A stretch of 64,000 nt of DNA from Streptomyces sp. S.PB5 (GCF_030403745.1 NZ_JAQMWP010000003.1:372001-436000); one strand, 5' to 3'; counted from the stretch's first letter, positions 8,991 through 17,070 are shown. Notes: generated by a model not told the origin, from the sequence alone. A program made the numbers and translations.

Positions 8991-9019
8991 TTGGCACCGC
9001 ACCCAGAGCAAGGCAGTAT
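8991..9019 (+). promoter_or_regulatory. Candidate promoter of the SpoU methylase gene (leaderless)
   Basis: TTGGCA (8991-8996), a 17-bp spacer and CAGTAT (9014-9019) stand 7 nt before the GTG at 9026, which has no ribosome-binding site. The -35 is good and the -10 is weak. Confidence 0.35.
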
Positions 9020-9025
9020 CACCCT

Positions 9026-9844
9026 GTGGCCGATCTCATCACCGTCGAGAACCCCGACGACCCGCGCCTGCGCGACTACACAGGCCTGACCGACGTCGAA
9101 CTGCGCCGCAAGCGCGAACCCGCCGAGGGCCTGTTCATCGCCGAGGGCGAGAAGGTCATCAGAAGGGCCAAGGACGCAGGCTACGAGATGCGTTCGATGC
9201 TGCTGTCCGCCAAGTGGGTCGACGTCATGCGTGACGTCATCGACGAACTCCCGGCCCCGGTCTACGCCGTCAGCCCGGAGCTCGCCGAACAGGTCACCGG
9301 CTACCACGTGCACCGCGGAGCCCTCGCCTCGATGCAGCGCAAGCCGCTCCCGACGGCCACCGACCTCCTCCAGACCGCCCGCCGCGTGGTGGTCATGGAG
9401 TCGGTCAACGACCACACCAACATCGGCGCGATCTTCCGCTCGGCGGCCGCGCTCGGCATGGACGCGGTCCTGCTCTCCCCGGACTGCGCCGACCCCCTGT
9501 ACCGCCGCAGCGTCAAGGTCTCGATGGGCGCGGTGTTCTCCGTCCCCTACGCCCGCCTCGACACCTGGCCCAAGAGCCTGGAGTCGGTTCGCGAGGCGGG
9601 CTTCACCCTCCTCGCCCTGACCCCCGACGAGAAGGCCAAGACCCTCGACGAGGCCGCCCCCCACCGGATGGACCGGGTCGCGCTGATGCTCGGTGCGGAG
9701 GGCGACGGCCTCTCCACCCAGGCCCTGGTCGCCGCCGACGAATGGGTCCGCATCCCGATGGCCCACGGCGTCGACTCCCTGAACGTCGGCGCGGCCGCCG
9801 CGGTCGCCTTCTACGCGGTGGCCACGGGCCGCCCCGAACTCTGA
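9026..9844 (+). CDS. TrmH/SpoU family RNA 2'-O-methyltransferase
   Basis: The 272-residue protein has a substrate-binding N-terminal domain (about 1-110; RREPAEGLFIAEGEKVI-like segments) and a C-terminal SPOUT fold. Visible SpoU motifs are VNDHTNIGAIFRSAAALG (motif 1), LMLGAEGDGLS (motif 2) and IPMAHGVDSLNVGAAAAV (motif 3), so the AdoMet-binding knot is complete. Such enzymes methylate ribose in tRNA or 23S rRNA; the target is not clear. The GTG start lacks a Shine-Dalgarno sequence and may be leaderless. The stop overlaps the start of the NUDIX gene by one base, so both are probably co-transcribed. Confidence 0.92.
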   Translation: MADLITVENPDDPRLRDYTGLTDVELRRKREPAEGLFIAEGEKVIRRAKDAGYEMRSMLLSAKWVDVMRDVIDELPAPVYAVSPELAEQVTGYHVHRGALASMQRKPLPTATDLLQTARRVVVMESVNDHTNIGAIFRSAAALGMDAVLLSPDCADPLYRRSVKVSMGAVFSVPYARLDTWPKSLESVREAGFTLLALTPDEKAKTLDEAAPHRMDRVALMLGAEGDGLSTQALVAADEWVRIPMAHGVDSLNVGAAAAVAFYAVATGRPEL

Positions 9845-10248
9845 TGCCGACTCTGACGCCCCAGGGCGAGGCGATCGTCGCGGTCCTGCTGAGGGACGAC
9901 CGACTGCTCGTCATCCGCCGCGGCCCCACCATCTCCCGCCCCGGCTACTGGCAACCCCTCAGCGGCCGCATCGAACCGGGGGAGACCCAACGGGAGGCAC
10001 TGCTCCGCGAGGTCCGCGAAGAGGTCGGACTCACCGTCGAACCCCTGGCGAAGGTCTGGCAGTCGGAGACCGACGACGGCCGCTTCCGCCTCCACTGGTG
10101 GACCGCCCGCGCCGAGACCGGCGAAGTGATCCCCGACCCGGTGGAAGTCGCCGAGGCCCGCTGGATCACCCCGGAGGAGTTCCCGGCCCTCACCCCGATC
10201 TTCGAGGGCGACCTGGAATTCTTCGACCAGATCCTGCCGACACTCTGA
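9844..10248 (+). CDS. NUDIX hydrolase
   Basis: The 134-residue, single-domain protein has a complete NUDIX box at about residues 38-60: GRIEPGETQREALLREVREE with the following VGL. The acidic residues of the REVREE helix would bind the metal. Family members hydrolyse nucleoside diphosphates linked to another group, as in nucleotide house-cleaning or ADP-sugar turnover; the substrate cannot be told here. The ATG shares one base with the stop of the RNA methylase (TGATG), which implies translational coupling. A shared terminator with the convergent kinase gene follows within 10 bp. Confidence 0.93.
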   Translation: MPTLTPQGEAIVAVLLRDDRLLVIRRGPTISRPGYWQPLSGRIEPGETQREALLREVREEVGLTVEPLAKVWQSETDDGRFRLHWWTARAETGEVIPDPVEVAEARWITPEEFPALTPIFEGDLEFFDQILPTL

Positions 10249-10254
10249 CCTTAC

Positions 10255-10276
10255 GACGTCCTAGTCGGAGGACGTC
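10255..10276. terminator. Hairpin between convergent NUDIX and kinase genes
   Basis: The 8-bp perfect stem gacgtcct/aggacgtc with loop agtcgg overlaps the last codons of the kinase gene and lies 7 bp after the NUDIX stop. It could act on both strands; no T-run is present. Confidence 0.45.
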
Positions 10277-11670
10277 TCGTGGGTCACGGACGTCTCGAAC
10301 GCCGACTCCAACCGCTGATCCATCAGCTGCCGCTCGTCCAACGACGGCACATGCTCCTGCTGATGACGTACGACATCACGGTCCCCGTCGAGCCCCCGGG
10401 CCGGCCCCTGGCATCCCTGAGCCGCGGCGATACCGAGCGCGACCAGCAGCGTCACCACCACGAACACGAACAGCCGCTGCCGCAGCAGCCGCGGATTGGC
10501 CGGCCGCCGCCCCGTCCCCGTGGTCCTCGGTCCCTGACGCCCGGTACCGCTGCGCGGCGCCGGACGGTTGCCGGAGCGCGTGGTGTTCCGCGCGGCGGGC
10601 GTGGGCCGAACCCCGTTCCGGGGGGAGGCCGTGCCACCACTCCGGGACGGCGTGCCGTTCCGCGGCGGTACGGACCCGCGCGGGGCCGACCCGCGGGGCG
10701 GGGGAGTGCGCTGGGTGGCGCCGGGCGCCTGCCCCTGCGGACGCCGCTGGGTGCGCTGCTGCTCCGGATAGCTCGGTTCGGCGAGCCGTCCGGTGGGCCG
10801 GTCGCTCTCACCCGCACGAGGCGCGGGCGGCCGTACATCGGCAAGCCCCTGTGCCTCCCGGGCGGCGATCTCCTTGAGCCGCAGGGACAGTTGGAGCGTG
10901 CTGGGCCGCTCCTCCGGGTCCTTGGCGAGACAGGCCCGCACGAGCGGAGCCAAGGCGTCCGGCACCCCGCCGAGCTGCGCCTCCTCGTGCACCACGCGGT
11001 ACAGCATCACCTCGGAACTGCCGTGCCCGAAGGGCGAGTCCCCCATGGAGGCGTACGCCAGAGTCGCCCCCAGCGAGAACACGTCCGTGGCCGGGGTGAC
11101 GGCGGCGCCGCGTACCTGCTCGGGCGCGAGGAACCCGGGCGACCCGACAGCCGTACCGACATGCGTGAGCGTCGAGGCCCCGGTGGCCCAGGCGATGCCG
11201 AAGTCGATGATCCGCGGCCCCTTGGGCGACAGCAGGATGTTGGACGGCTTGAGATCCCGGTGCACGACCCCCGCCTCGTGCACGGCGACGAGCCCCTCGG
11301 ACAGGGCGGCCCCGATGGCGGCGACCTCGGCAGCGCCCAGCGACCCCTCGTCGGCGACCTTGTCGTGCAGGGAGGGCCCGGGCACGTACTGCGTGGCGAA
11401 CCACGGCCGTTCCGCGTCGAGGTCGGCGGCGACGAGCCGTGCCGTGCACCCACCCCTGATCCGCCGGGCCGCCGAGACCTCACGCGCGAACCGCGAACGG
11501 AACTCCTGGTCCTCGGCCAGATCGGGCCGGATCACCTTCAGCGCGACCCGCTGCCCCTTCTTGTCGGAGCCCAGGTAGACGACGCCCATCCCACCCGCGC
11601 CGAGCCGTCTGTGAAGCCTGAACGAGCCGACGACGCGCGGGTCCTCGCGCCTCAGGCGCATCATCGCCAT
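10261..11670 (-). CDS. Membrane-anchored Ser/Thr protein kinase
   Basis: A Hanks-type kinase domain fills about the first 270 residues: glycine-rich loop GAGGMGVVY, VALK lysine, catalytic HRDLKPSN, DFG and a PEQ motif at the end of the activation segment. A Pro/Arg/Ser-rich linker of about 120 residues follows, then one transmembrane segment (LFVFVVVTLLVALGIAAA) and a short tail of about 50 residues that would lie outside the cell. It lacks PASTA repeats. The start is uncertain: the ATG at 11670 has GGGGA at good spacing, while an ATG at 11676 and a GTG at 11706 are alternatives. It is convergent with the NUDIX gene and divergent from the next small gene. Confidence 0.9.
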   Translation of the reverse strand: MAMMRLRREDPRVVGSFRLHRRLGAGGMGVVYLGSDKKGQRVALKVIRPDLAEDQEFRSRFAREVSAARRIRGGCTARLVAADLDAERPWFATQYVPGPSLHDKVADEGSLGAAEVAAIGAALSEGLVAVHEAGVVHRDLKPSNILLSPKGPRIIDFGIAWATGASTLTHVGTAVGSPGFLAPEQVRGAAVTPATDVFSLGATLAYASMGDSPFGHGSSEVMLYRVVHEEAQLGGVPDALAPLVRACLAKDPEERPSTLQLSLRLKEIAAREAQGLADVRPPAPRAGESDRPTGRLAEPSYPEQQRTQRRPQGQAPGATQRTPPPRGSAPRGSVPPRNGTPSRSGGTASPRNGVRPTPAARNTTRSGNRPAPRSGTGRQGPRTTGTGRRPANPRLLRQRLFVFVVVTLLVALGIAAAQGCQGPARGLDGDRDVVRHQQEHVPSLDERQLMDQRLESAFETSVTHETSSD

Positions 11671-11872
11671 GTTCATCCCCGCTGCCCGGTCCGTGTGACG
11701 AGCCACAGCTTACGTTTCCCCGGCCGCCCGCGCGCAGAGGCCGCGCCCTCTCGTCCCGATGGATTGTCAGTGCCGGGTGGGAGAATTGAGGGGTGGTCAG
11801 GGAGCGCGGAAGCAGGGCGCGTTCGCTCTGCAGGCGATCTCAACCACCCGTCGCAGAAGGGGGATTGAACCC

Positions 11873-12148
11873 GTGAAGGGTGATCGCGTGGAGATAGTCG
11901 TGGACGCAGGGGACACGACGCGCACATACGAGGTGGTGGCGAGCAGGGCGGGCCGCCGGGTGGAGACAGCGGTACGCCGAGGTGTCGTGGAAGTGAGCGA
12001 AGTCACCCGGAGCGGCTCGGTGGTCCGCACCGCCCGCTTCATGGCGACCCGAGTCCTGGCACTGGTCGAGCAGCCGGTGCCCCGCGAGGACGGCTCGGAG
12101 AAAGCGGGACAGTCCGGGCACCCCCTCCGGGAAGACCCGGAGACCTAG
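11873..12148 (+). CDS. Small conserved hypothetical protein
   Basis: This 91-residue protein is divergent from the kinase gene. It is rich in Val, Arg and Thr and appears to alternate short beta strands (VEIVVDAGD, TYEVVASRAG, RRGVVEVSEV, RFMATRVLALVEQ), suggesting a small beta-barrel or beta-sandwich. The tail is charged and probably disordered. The GTG at 11873 is preceded by AAGGGGG at 9 nt, better than an earlier GTG/ATG in the same frame. No catalytic motif, signal peptide or membrane segment is visible. I do not recognise a function. Confidence 0.65.
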   Translation: MKGDRVEIVVDAGDTTRTYEVVASRAGRRVETAVRRGVVEVSEVTRSGSVVRTARFMATRVLALVEQPVPREDGSEKAGQSGHPLREDPET

Positions 12149-12251
12149 GACCTCGTCTCCACCCAGGGGAGTACTCCGCAGGTCATGGCTCATCCTCCGG
12201 GAGGCCAGCCAATCGGTACGAGGGCATGACGTGCGGTGGGCGCCGGACGCC

Positions 12252-12257
12252 TAGATT
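12252..12257 (+). promoter_or_regulatory. Candidate -10 box for the 65-residue membrane protein gene
   Basis: TAGATT matches the actinobacterial -10 consensus. ATGACG about 19 bp upstream is a possible -35. A transcript starting here would have a leader of about 85 nt. Confidence 0.3.
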
Positions 12258-12344
12258 TGAGGTCAAGCGGCGGGTGCAGCACTCGTCCCCCGAGGTCAGA
12301 CACCCGCCGCTGCCAACGACACCGAAACGGTCAGGAGAGGGACC

Positions 12345-12542
12345 ATGGCCCACACGGCACCGCGGACACTGATCCGCACCCAGGAACGCAAGCCGTTCCG
12401 CCCCCGCCGTCAGGGCCGCCGCCACCCCTTGGTGGCGACACTCATGGCCCTTCCCCTGGCGGCCCTGCTCCTCCTCGTCTTCGACGGCTGGGAGACAGTG
12501 GCCACACAGGCGTCGTCCGTGGGCGTGATGCTGGGGCGCTGA
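12345..12542 (+). CDS. Small single-pass membrane protein, unknown function
   Basis: The 65-residue protein is preceded by an excellent ribosome-binding site (AGGAGAGGG, 4 nt spacing). The first about 28 residues are strongly basic with many Arg, Thr and Pro. One hydrophobic helix follows (LVATLMALPLAALLLLVF), then a short tail ending VGVMLGR. The positive-inside rule predicts a cytoplasmic N-terminus. A strong terminator-like hairpin follows about 90 bp downstream, so it is a one-gene transcript. I do not recognise the family. Confidence 0.7.
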   Translation: MAHTAPRTLIRTQERKPFRPRRQGRRHPLVATLMALPLAALLLLVFDGWETVATQASSVGVMLGR

Positions 12543-13068
12543 GCGGCGACCCCAGGCCCGGAAGAGCGGTCCGGGCGGGGACATCCACCCATGAAACCCC
12601 GTGGGGACGGGGGTGCGGCGGACGGCACAAATGCCGGCGCAGCTGGGGAGCTGCGCCGGCATTGCTGTACCCACCTTTCGAACGACCACGGTTCGCGATG
12701 CGGCCCCGGAGAATGCCGGCCCGTCCGGCGTTTGAGGACGAGGCTTGGCCATCCCTATCCCCTTCCACCCGTTGGGGCTGCGCCTCGGGGGCGGTGGGTG
12801 AGGGTGCGGCGCTTCTTGGATGCCGGTGCGGGTCATTTCAGCCTGTCCGGCGTTTGAGGACGAGGCCCTTCGGGCCGATCGGGGTCCGGGGCGGAGCCTC
12901 AGCGGGGTCCAGGGGCAGAGCCCCTGGGCGGGGTCGAAGGGGCGGCAGCCCCTGGGAACGGGACGGGTAGGGGCGGCGGGGGCGAGAAAAACCCGACGCT
13001 CGCAACCACCCCACCCCACCCCTCCCCGTACCCTCACGAAAGACCCCACCCCACCCCCAGGGAGCCCC
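12543..13068. repeat. Intergenic Streptomyces repeat cluster
   Basis: This 526-bp gap holds no gene I can support. A 22-bp element, gtccggcgtttgaggacgag plus gc, occurs at 12723-12744 and again at 12845-12866, 122 bp apart. It is a widespread Streptomyces intergenic repeat. From about 12889 to 12960 a second common type follows: G-rich palindromes built from ggggtccaggggc, gagcccctgggcgg and ggcggcagcccctgg. A pyrimidine-rich stretch leads to the next gene. The elements can fold into long hairpins and may serve as terminators or recombination sites. Confidence 0.7.
12631..12662 (+). terminator. Strong hairpin downstream of the 65-residue membrane protein gene
   Basis: A perfect 14-bp stem (12631-12644 with 12649-12662) has a GGGG loop. 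No T-run follows, as is usual in Streptomyces. Confidence 0.7.
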
Positions 13069-14055
13069 GTGACCACCCCCTTGCTCTCCGAGCTCACCGC
13101 CCGAGTCAAGGCCAGGGCCCACTCCCTCACCACCCCCACCTGCCCCTGCACCGCACACGTCCTCACCGACCGCCCCGACGCCACAGTCGTCCGCCACGCC
13201 GACACCGTCGCCAAGGCCCACGCCCCGCACACCCACCCCGCCGAACTGACGTCCCGCCTCACCACAGCGTCAAAGATCCCCGACGTCCTCCTCCCTCCAC
13301 TCACCCCGACGCCAGTCGACCTGCACGGCCGCCTGGTCACCTTCTGGCCCTACGGCACTCCCGTGGACCCGGAGAACCCGGACGCCGCCCCCTGGGAGGA
13401 AGCGGCCACCCTCCTAGCCCACCTCCACCGCACCCCCGCCCCACCCGGCACACCCCCCATGCGCGGCCCGGCAAAGGCGGCCCAGGCCATCAAACGCCTC
13501 CGTGCCACCACAACCGCCGCCTCCGAGCCCCTCCGCGCGACCACAACCCCCGCCACCGACCCCCTCGCCCCCCTCATACGCCCCGTCCTGAAAGCCTGGT
13601 CCACCCTCCCCGCCTGGGCCCGCGCCGAGACCCCCATGCCGGACACCACCACCCTCTGCCACGGCGACCTCCACCTGGGCCAGCTGGTCCGCCACCCCGC
13701 CCCCGACGGCCCGTGGCGGCTCATCGACGTCGACGACATCGGACACGGCGTCCCCGCCTGGGACCTCGCCCGCCCCGCCGCCTGGTTCGCCTGCGGCCTG
13801 CTCCCGCCCGACGAATGGACCCGCTTCCTCGACGCCTACAGGGCGGCCGACGGCCCGGCCGTCCCGCCGACAGGCGACCCGTGGCCCGCTCTGGACGTCC
13901 CGGCCCGCGCCCTCACCGTGCAGACCGCCGCCAGAGCCGTCACCAAGGCCGTCGCCGCGGACCGCCCCCTGGACGAGGTGGAGCAGGCTCTCGTGGACGC
14001 CTGTGCCCGAATGGGTTCCGCTCCATCCGAGTTGGCCCGGACCGACGCGAAGTAG
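13069..14055 (+). CDS. Aminoglycoside phosphotransferase (APH)-like small-molecule kinase
   Basis: The 328-residue protein has the C-terminal kinase core of the APH/choline-kinase superfamily. The catalytic loop reads LCHGDLHLGQLV and the metal-binding motif is LIDVDDIGHGVPAWDLARP. The N-terminal lobe is short and divergent (residues about 1-110) with no clear glycine-rich loop. The substrate is unknown; resistance is only one possibility, and a housekeeping kinase is likelier in this core location. GTG at 13069 follows GGGAG. Codon use is strikingly cytosine-rich (runs of Pro/Thr/Ala codons ending in C) compared with its neighbours. Confidence 0.82.
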   Translation: MTTPLLSELTARVKARAHSLTTPTCPCTAHVLTDRPDATVVRHADTVAKAHAPHTHPAELTSRLTTASKIPDVLLPPLTPTPVDLHGRLVTFWPYGTPVDPENPDAAPWEEAATLLAHLHRTPAPPGTPPMRGPAKAAQAIKRLRATTTAASEPLRATTTPATDPLAPLIRPVLKAWSTLPAWARAETPMPDTTTLCHGDLHLGQLVRHPAPDGPWRLIDVDDIGHGVPAWDLARPAAWFACGLLPPDEWTRFLDAYRAADGPAVPPTGDPWPALDVPARALTVQTAARAVTKAVAADRPLDEVEQALVDACARMGSAPSELARTDAK

Positions 14056-14135
14056 GGTGCAACCGACCGGAGCCGGACAGAGTCTGTCCTGGCGTAACGC
14101 GAAGCAGGACCAACCGGCGAGGAGTTGAGCCGACG

Positions 14136-14429
14136 ATGCAGTGTCCGAAGTGTCACGCGCCCATGCACACGTACAACCGCAACGGTGTTCAGATCGAGCA
14201 GTGCAGCGGCTGCCGCGGGATCTTCCTCGACTACGGCGAGCTGGAGGCGCTGACCCGCCTGGAGTCCCAGTGGAGCCAGCCCGCCCCGCCGCCCCCGGCG
14301 GCCCCGCAGGCCTACCCGGCAGCACCCGCGGCCCCGGTCTGGGGCGCCCCGCAGCACGGCGGTCACCACGGCGGTCACTACGGCCACAAGCGTCACAAGA
14401 GCTTCGGCCACATGCTGTTCTCCAGCTGA
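14136..14429 (+). CDS. TFIIB-type zinc-ribbon protein
   Basis: The 97-residue protein begins with a zinc ribbon: MQCPKCHAPM gives the first Cys pair and EQCSGCRGIFLDYGEL the second, the zf-TFIIB pattern. The middle is Pro/Ala-rich and the end is His/Gly-rich (HGGHHGGHYGHKRHK), which could bind further metal. Proteins of this type are common in actinobacteria but have no settled role. The ATG at 14136 is preceded by GAGGAGTTGAG. It ends just before a bidirectional terminator shared with the tRNA array. Confidence 0.85.
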   Translation: MQCPKCHAPMHTYNRNGVQIEQCSGCRGIFLDYGELEALTRLESQWSQPAPPPPAAPQAYPAAPAAPVWGAPQHGGHHGGHYGHKRHKSFGHMLFSS

Positions 14430-14454
14430 GCACGGAAGCTGCGCACGGACGACG

Positions 14455-14482
14455 AAGCCCCCGGTCACAGGACCGGGGGCTT
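14455..14482. terminator. Bidirectional terminator between the zinc-ribbon gene and the tRNA array
   Basis: A perfect 12-bp stem aagcccccggtc/gaccgggggctt with loop acag sits between the stop of the plus-strand gene and the 3' end of the minus-strand tRNA cluster. Confidence 0.8.
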
Positions 14483-14489
14483 CTCCATG

Positions 14490-14561
14490 TGCGCGATACT
14501 GGGATTGAACCAGTGACCTCTTCCGTGTCAGGGAAGCGCTCTCCCGCTGAGCTAATCGCGC
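14490..14561 (-). tRNA. tRNA-Val (GAC), copy 1
   Basis: A 72-nt cloverleaf with acceptor GCGCGAT/ATCGCGC and anticodon loop CTGACAC, giving anticodon GAC. T-loop GGTTCAATCC is present, CCA is not encoded and the discriminator base is A. It is last of five tRNA genes in this minus-strand operon. Confidence 0.96.
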
Positions 14562-14592
14562 GGGACCACGGCCGCGAGCCGTGCGTACTGCG

Positions 14593-14664
14593 TGCGCGAT
14601 ACTGGGATTGAACCAGTGACCTCTTCCGTGTCAGGGAAGCGCTCTCCCGCTGAGCTAATCGCGC
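14593..14664 (-). tRNA. tRNA-Val (GAC), copy 2
   Basis: The sequence is identical to copy 1 over the 72-nt mature region, with anticodon GAC. It is separated from copy 1 by about 31 bp. Confidence 0.96.
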
Positions 14665-14698
14665 GGGTCAGACCTTCGATGATCTGTCGAAGATCCAG

Positions 14699-14770
14699 TG
14701 GACGATACTGGGATTGAACCAGTGACCTCTTCCGTGTCAGGGAAGCGCTCTCCCGCTGAGCTAATCGTCC
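14699..14770 (-). tRNA. tRNA-Val (GAC), copy 3 (variant acceptor stem)
   Basis: The body and GAC anticodon are the same as in the other two copies, but the acceptor stem is GGACGAT/ATCGTCC. Base pairing is preserved by compensating changes. Confidence 0.95.
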
Positions 14771-14774
14771 TTGG

Positions 14775-14845
14775 AGGTGGAGACGGGATTTGAACCCGTG
14801 TAGACGGCTTTGCAGGCCGTTGCCTCGCCTCTCGGCCACTCCACC
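14775..14845 (-). tRNA. tRNA-Cys (GCA)
   Basis: The 71-nt cloverleaf has acceptor GGTGGAG/CTCCACC, anticodon loop CTGCAAA (GCA) and a U discriminator, as expected for bacterial tRNA-Cys. It begins 4 nt upstream of the tRNA-Val copy 3 on the same strand. Confidence 0.95.
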
Positions 14846-14884
14846 AGGAGTGTAGGGGGTCGGGAAGATCCCCTTGCTCTTTCG

Positions 14885-14957
14885 AGCGAACGACGAGGTT
14901 CGAACTCGCGACCTCAACCTTGGCAAGGTTGCGCTCTACCAACTGAGCTACGTTCGC
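14885..14957 (-). tRNA. tRNA-Gly (GCC)
   Basis: The 73-nt cloverleaf has acceptor GCGAACG/CGTTCGC, anticodon loop TTGCCAA (GCC) and a U discriminator typical of tRNA-Gly. It is first in the array. Confidence 0.95.
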
Positions 14958-14998
14958 CTGTCTTTCCGTTCCGCTCTCGCGGCCCGGCGACGTGTTGA

Positions 14999-15026
14999 AC
15001 TCTAGCGGATTCCCGGGCCAGTACAA
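14999..15026 (-). promoter_or_regulatory. Promoter of the Gly-Cys-Val-Val-Val tRNA operon
   Basis: On the minus strand TTGTAC (15026-15021), a 16-bp spacer and TAGAGT (15004-14999) precede tRNA-Gly. Start of transcription would be near 14991, about 35 nt before the mature tRNA. Confidence 0.6.
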
Positions 15027-15135
15027 AAACGCGTTTGTGCAGCGTGCTGCCCTGCACCCGACGACGGACATGGTCACAGGCCCCGAAGGGACATGACCAG
15101 GTCACCCGCGGGACACCCGCCATAGACTCGACGAC

Positions 15136-16185
15136 GTGCACGACCTCGCTCCTCTCGCCCGTTTCGGCGACCGCGTCGCCACCGGCCTCCTCGATGTCAC
15201 CAGCGATCCCGCAGCCCTGGACTCCAGCGGCTTCTGGGCCGTCTGCGCCGATTACGAGGGCCGTCTGACCTGCGCCCGCTTCCGGGACGTACGACGGGAG
15301 CCGGTGCCCGCCCCGGTGCCGGGGGCCTGGCACGGCCCGGCGACCGGCGACTGGACGTCGTCGCTCGACCGCGCCGGGTACACGGCGGGCGTCCGCCGCA
15401 TCCGTGAGCACATCGCAGCCGGCGAGGTCTACCAGGCGAACCTCTGCCGCGTACTGACCGCGCCCGTGGCCCCCGACGCCGACGTGGACGCTCTGACCGC
15501 CCTGCTGGCGCGCGGCAACCCGGCACCGTATGCAGGAACGATCCGGCTGCCGGGGCACGGTGTGGAGATTGCCACCGCGTCCCCCGAGCTCTTCCTGCGC
15601 CGCGACGGACAGGTCGTCGAGTCCGGGCCGATCAAGGGCACCGGGCGCACCGAGGCGGACCTCCTGGAGAAGGACTACGCCGAGAACGTGATGATCGTGG
15701 ACCTGGTCCGCAACGACATCGGCCAGGTCTGCGCCACCGGCTCCGTCACCGTCCCCGACCTGTGCGTGGTGGAGAAGCACCCCGGGCTCGTCCACCTCGT
15801 CTCGACGGTTCGCGGCGAACTTCGCGACGGCGCCGGCTGGCCCGAACTCCTCGACGCCGCCTTCCCGCCCGGTTCGGTCACCGGGGCCCCCAAGTCCAGC
15901 GCCCTGCGGATCATCGACGCCCTGGAGACCGCGCCCCGCGGTCCGTACTGCGGGGGCATCGGCTGGGTCGACGCCGACCGGGGTACCGGTGAGCTGGCCG
16001 TCGGCATCCGCACCTTCTGGATCGACCGTGCCGCCGGAGGCGCGGTGCTGAGATTCGGCACCGGCGCCGGCATCACCTGGGGCTCGGACCCGGAGGGGGA
16101 ATGGCGGGAGACCGAGCTGAAGGCCGCCCGGCTGCTCGCGGTAGCGTCGGGAACGTACGAGGTGAGCGAAGGGACCCTGAGGTGA
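15136..16185 (+). CDS. pabB: Aminodeoxychorismate synthase component I-like chorismate-binding enzyme
   Basis: The 349-residue protein is a chorismate-utilising enzyme without the usual long N-terminal domain. The motif ESGPIKGTGR carries the PIKGT lysine typical of PabB rather than the PIAGT of anthranilate synthase. PPGSVTGAPK, GPYCGGIGW and the C-terminal GAGITWGSDPE motif complete the active site. It would convert chorismate to 4-amino-4-deoxychorismate for folate synthesis, with an amidotransferase supplied elsewhere. The stop overlaps the next gene's GTG by 4 bp. A -10-like TAGACT at 15123-15128 lies 7 nt before the GTG and no ribosome-binding site is seen, so the mRNA may be leaderless. 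Confidence 0.9.
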   Translation: MHDLAPLARFGDRVATGLLDVTSDPAALDSSGFWAVCADYEGRLTCARFRDVRREPVPAPVPGAWHGPATGDWTSSLDRAGYTAGVRRIREHIAAGEVYQANLCRVLTAPVAPDADVDALTALLARGNPAPYAGTIRLPGHGVEIATASPELFLRRDGQVVESGPIKGTGRTEADLLEKDYAENVMIVDLVRNDIGQVCATGSVTVPDLCVVEKHPGLVHLVSTVRGELRDGAGWPELLDAAFPPGSVTGAPKSSALRIIDALETAPRGPYCGGIGWVDADRGTGELAVGIRTFWIDRAAGGAVLRFGTGAGITWGSDPEGEWRETELKAARLLAVASGTYEVSEGTLR

Positions 16186-17003
16186 AGATCTGGCTCGACG
16201 GCGGGCTGCAGGACATCGAGTCCGCCCGTGTCTCCGTCTTCGACCACGGACTGACCGTGGGCGACGGCATCTTCGAGACGGTGAAGGCGGTGGACGGCAA
16301 GCCCTTCGCGCTCACCCGGCACCTCGACCGGCTGACCCGTTCCGCGCGGGGCCTCGGTCTGCCCGACCCGGACCTGGACGAGGTGCGCCGAGGCTGTGCG
16401 GCCGTCCTGGAGGCCAACCCCATGCCGCTCGGCCGCCTCCGCATCACCTACACCGGCGGCCACGGCCCCCTCGGCTCCGACCGCGGCGAGCACGGCCCGA
16501 CGCTCGTCGTCGCCCTCGGCGAGACCACCCGCCGCGCCGACTCGACGGCCGTGGTCACGGTCCCCTGGACCCGCAACGAGCGCGGCGCGCTCGCCGGCCT
16601 CAAGACCACCTCGTACGCCGAGAACGTCGTCGCCCTCGCCCGCGCGCGCGAGCAGGGCGCGACCGAGGCGCTGTTCGCCAACACGGTCGGGCAGCTCTGC
16701 GAGGGCACCGGGTCGAACGTCTTCGTCGTCCTGGACGGTGAGATCCACACCCCGCCCGTCGCCTCCGGCTGCCTCGCGGGCATCACGCGCGCGTTGACCG
16801 TCGAATGGACCGGCGCCAGGGAGACCGATCTGCCGCTGGACGTCCTGGAGCGCGCCGAGGAGGTCTTCCTGACCTCCACCCTGCGCGACGTCCAGGCCGT
16901 GCACCGCGTCGACGACCGCGAACTGCCGGGCACCCCCGGCCCGGTCACCGCGAAGGCCATGCGGATCTTCGACGAGCGGTCCGGGGACGACCTGGACCCG
17001 TGA
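16182..17003 (+). CDS. pabC: Aminodeoxychorismate lyase (class IV aminotransferase)
   Basis: The 273-residue PLP enzyme has fold-type IV features: the N-terminal motif SVFDHGLTVGDGIFET, the probable PLP lysine in LKTTSYAENV, and LCEGTGSNVF for phosphate binding. Coupled by a GTGA overlap to pabB, it most likely splits aminodeoxychorismate into p-aminobenzoate and pyruvate. A branched-chain or D-amino-acid aminotransferase is the main alternative on sequence alone, but the operon context favours PabC. Length is normal for the family. Confidence 0.9.
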   Translation: MKIWLDGGLQDIESARVSVFDHGLTVGDGIFETVKAVDGKPFALTRHLDRLTRSARGLGLPDPDLDEVRRGCAAVLEANPMPLGRLRITYTGGHGPLGSDRGEHGPTLVVALGETTRRADSTAVVTVPWTRNERGALAGLKTTSYAENVVALARAREQGATEALFANTVGQLCEGTGSNVFVVLDGEIHTPPVASGCLAGITRALTVEWTGARETDLPLDVLERAEEVFLTSTLRDVQAVHRVDDRELPGTPGPVTAKAMRIFDERSGDDLDP

Positions 17004-17034
17004 AGGGCCTAAGGAGAGGGCCCAGCAAATTGGG

Positions 17035-17063
17035 CTGACTCGGAGGTCCCCGGCGGGTAGAAC
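17035..17063 (+). promoter_or_regulatory. Candidate leaderless promoter of the double GNAT gene
   Basis: CTGACT (17035-17040), a 17-bp spacer and TAGAAC (17058-17063) place the transcription start at about 17068-17071, on the start codon itself. Confidence 0.45.
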
Positions 17064-17070
17064 ACCCGTG

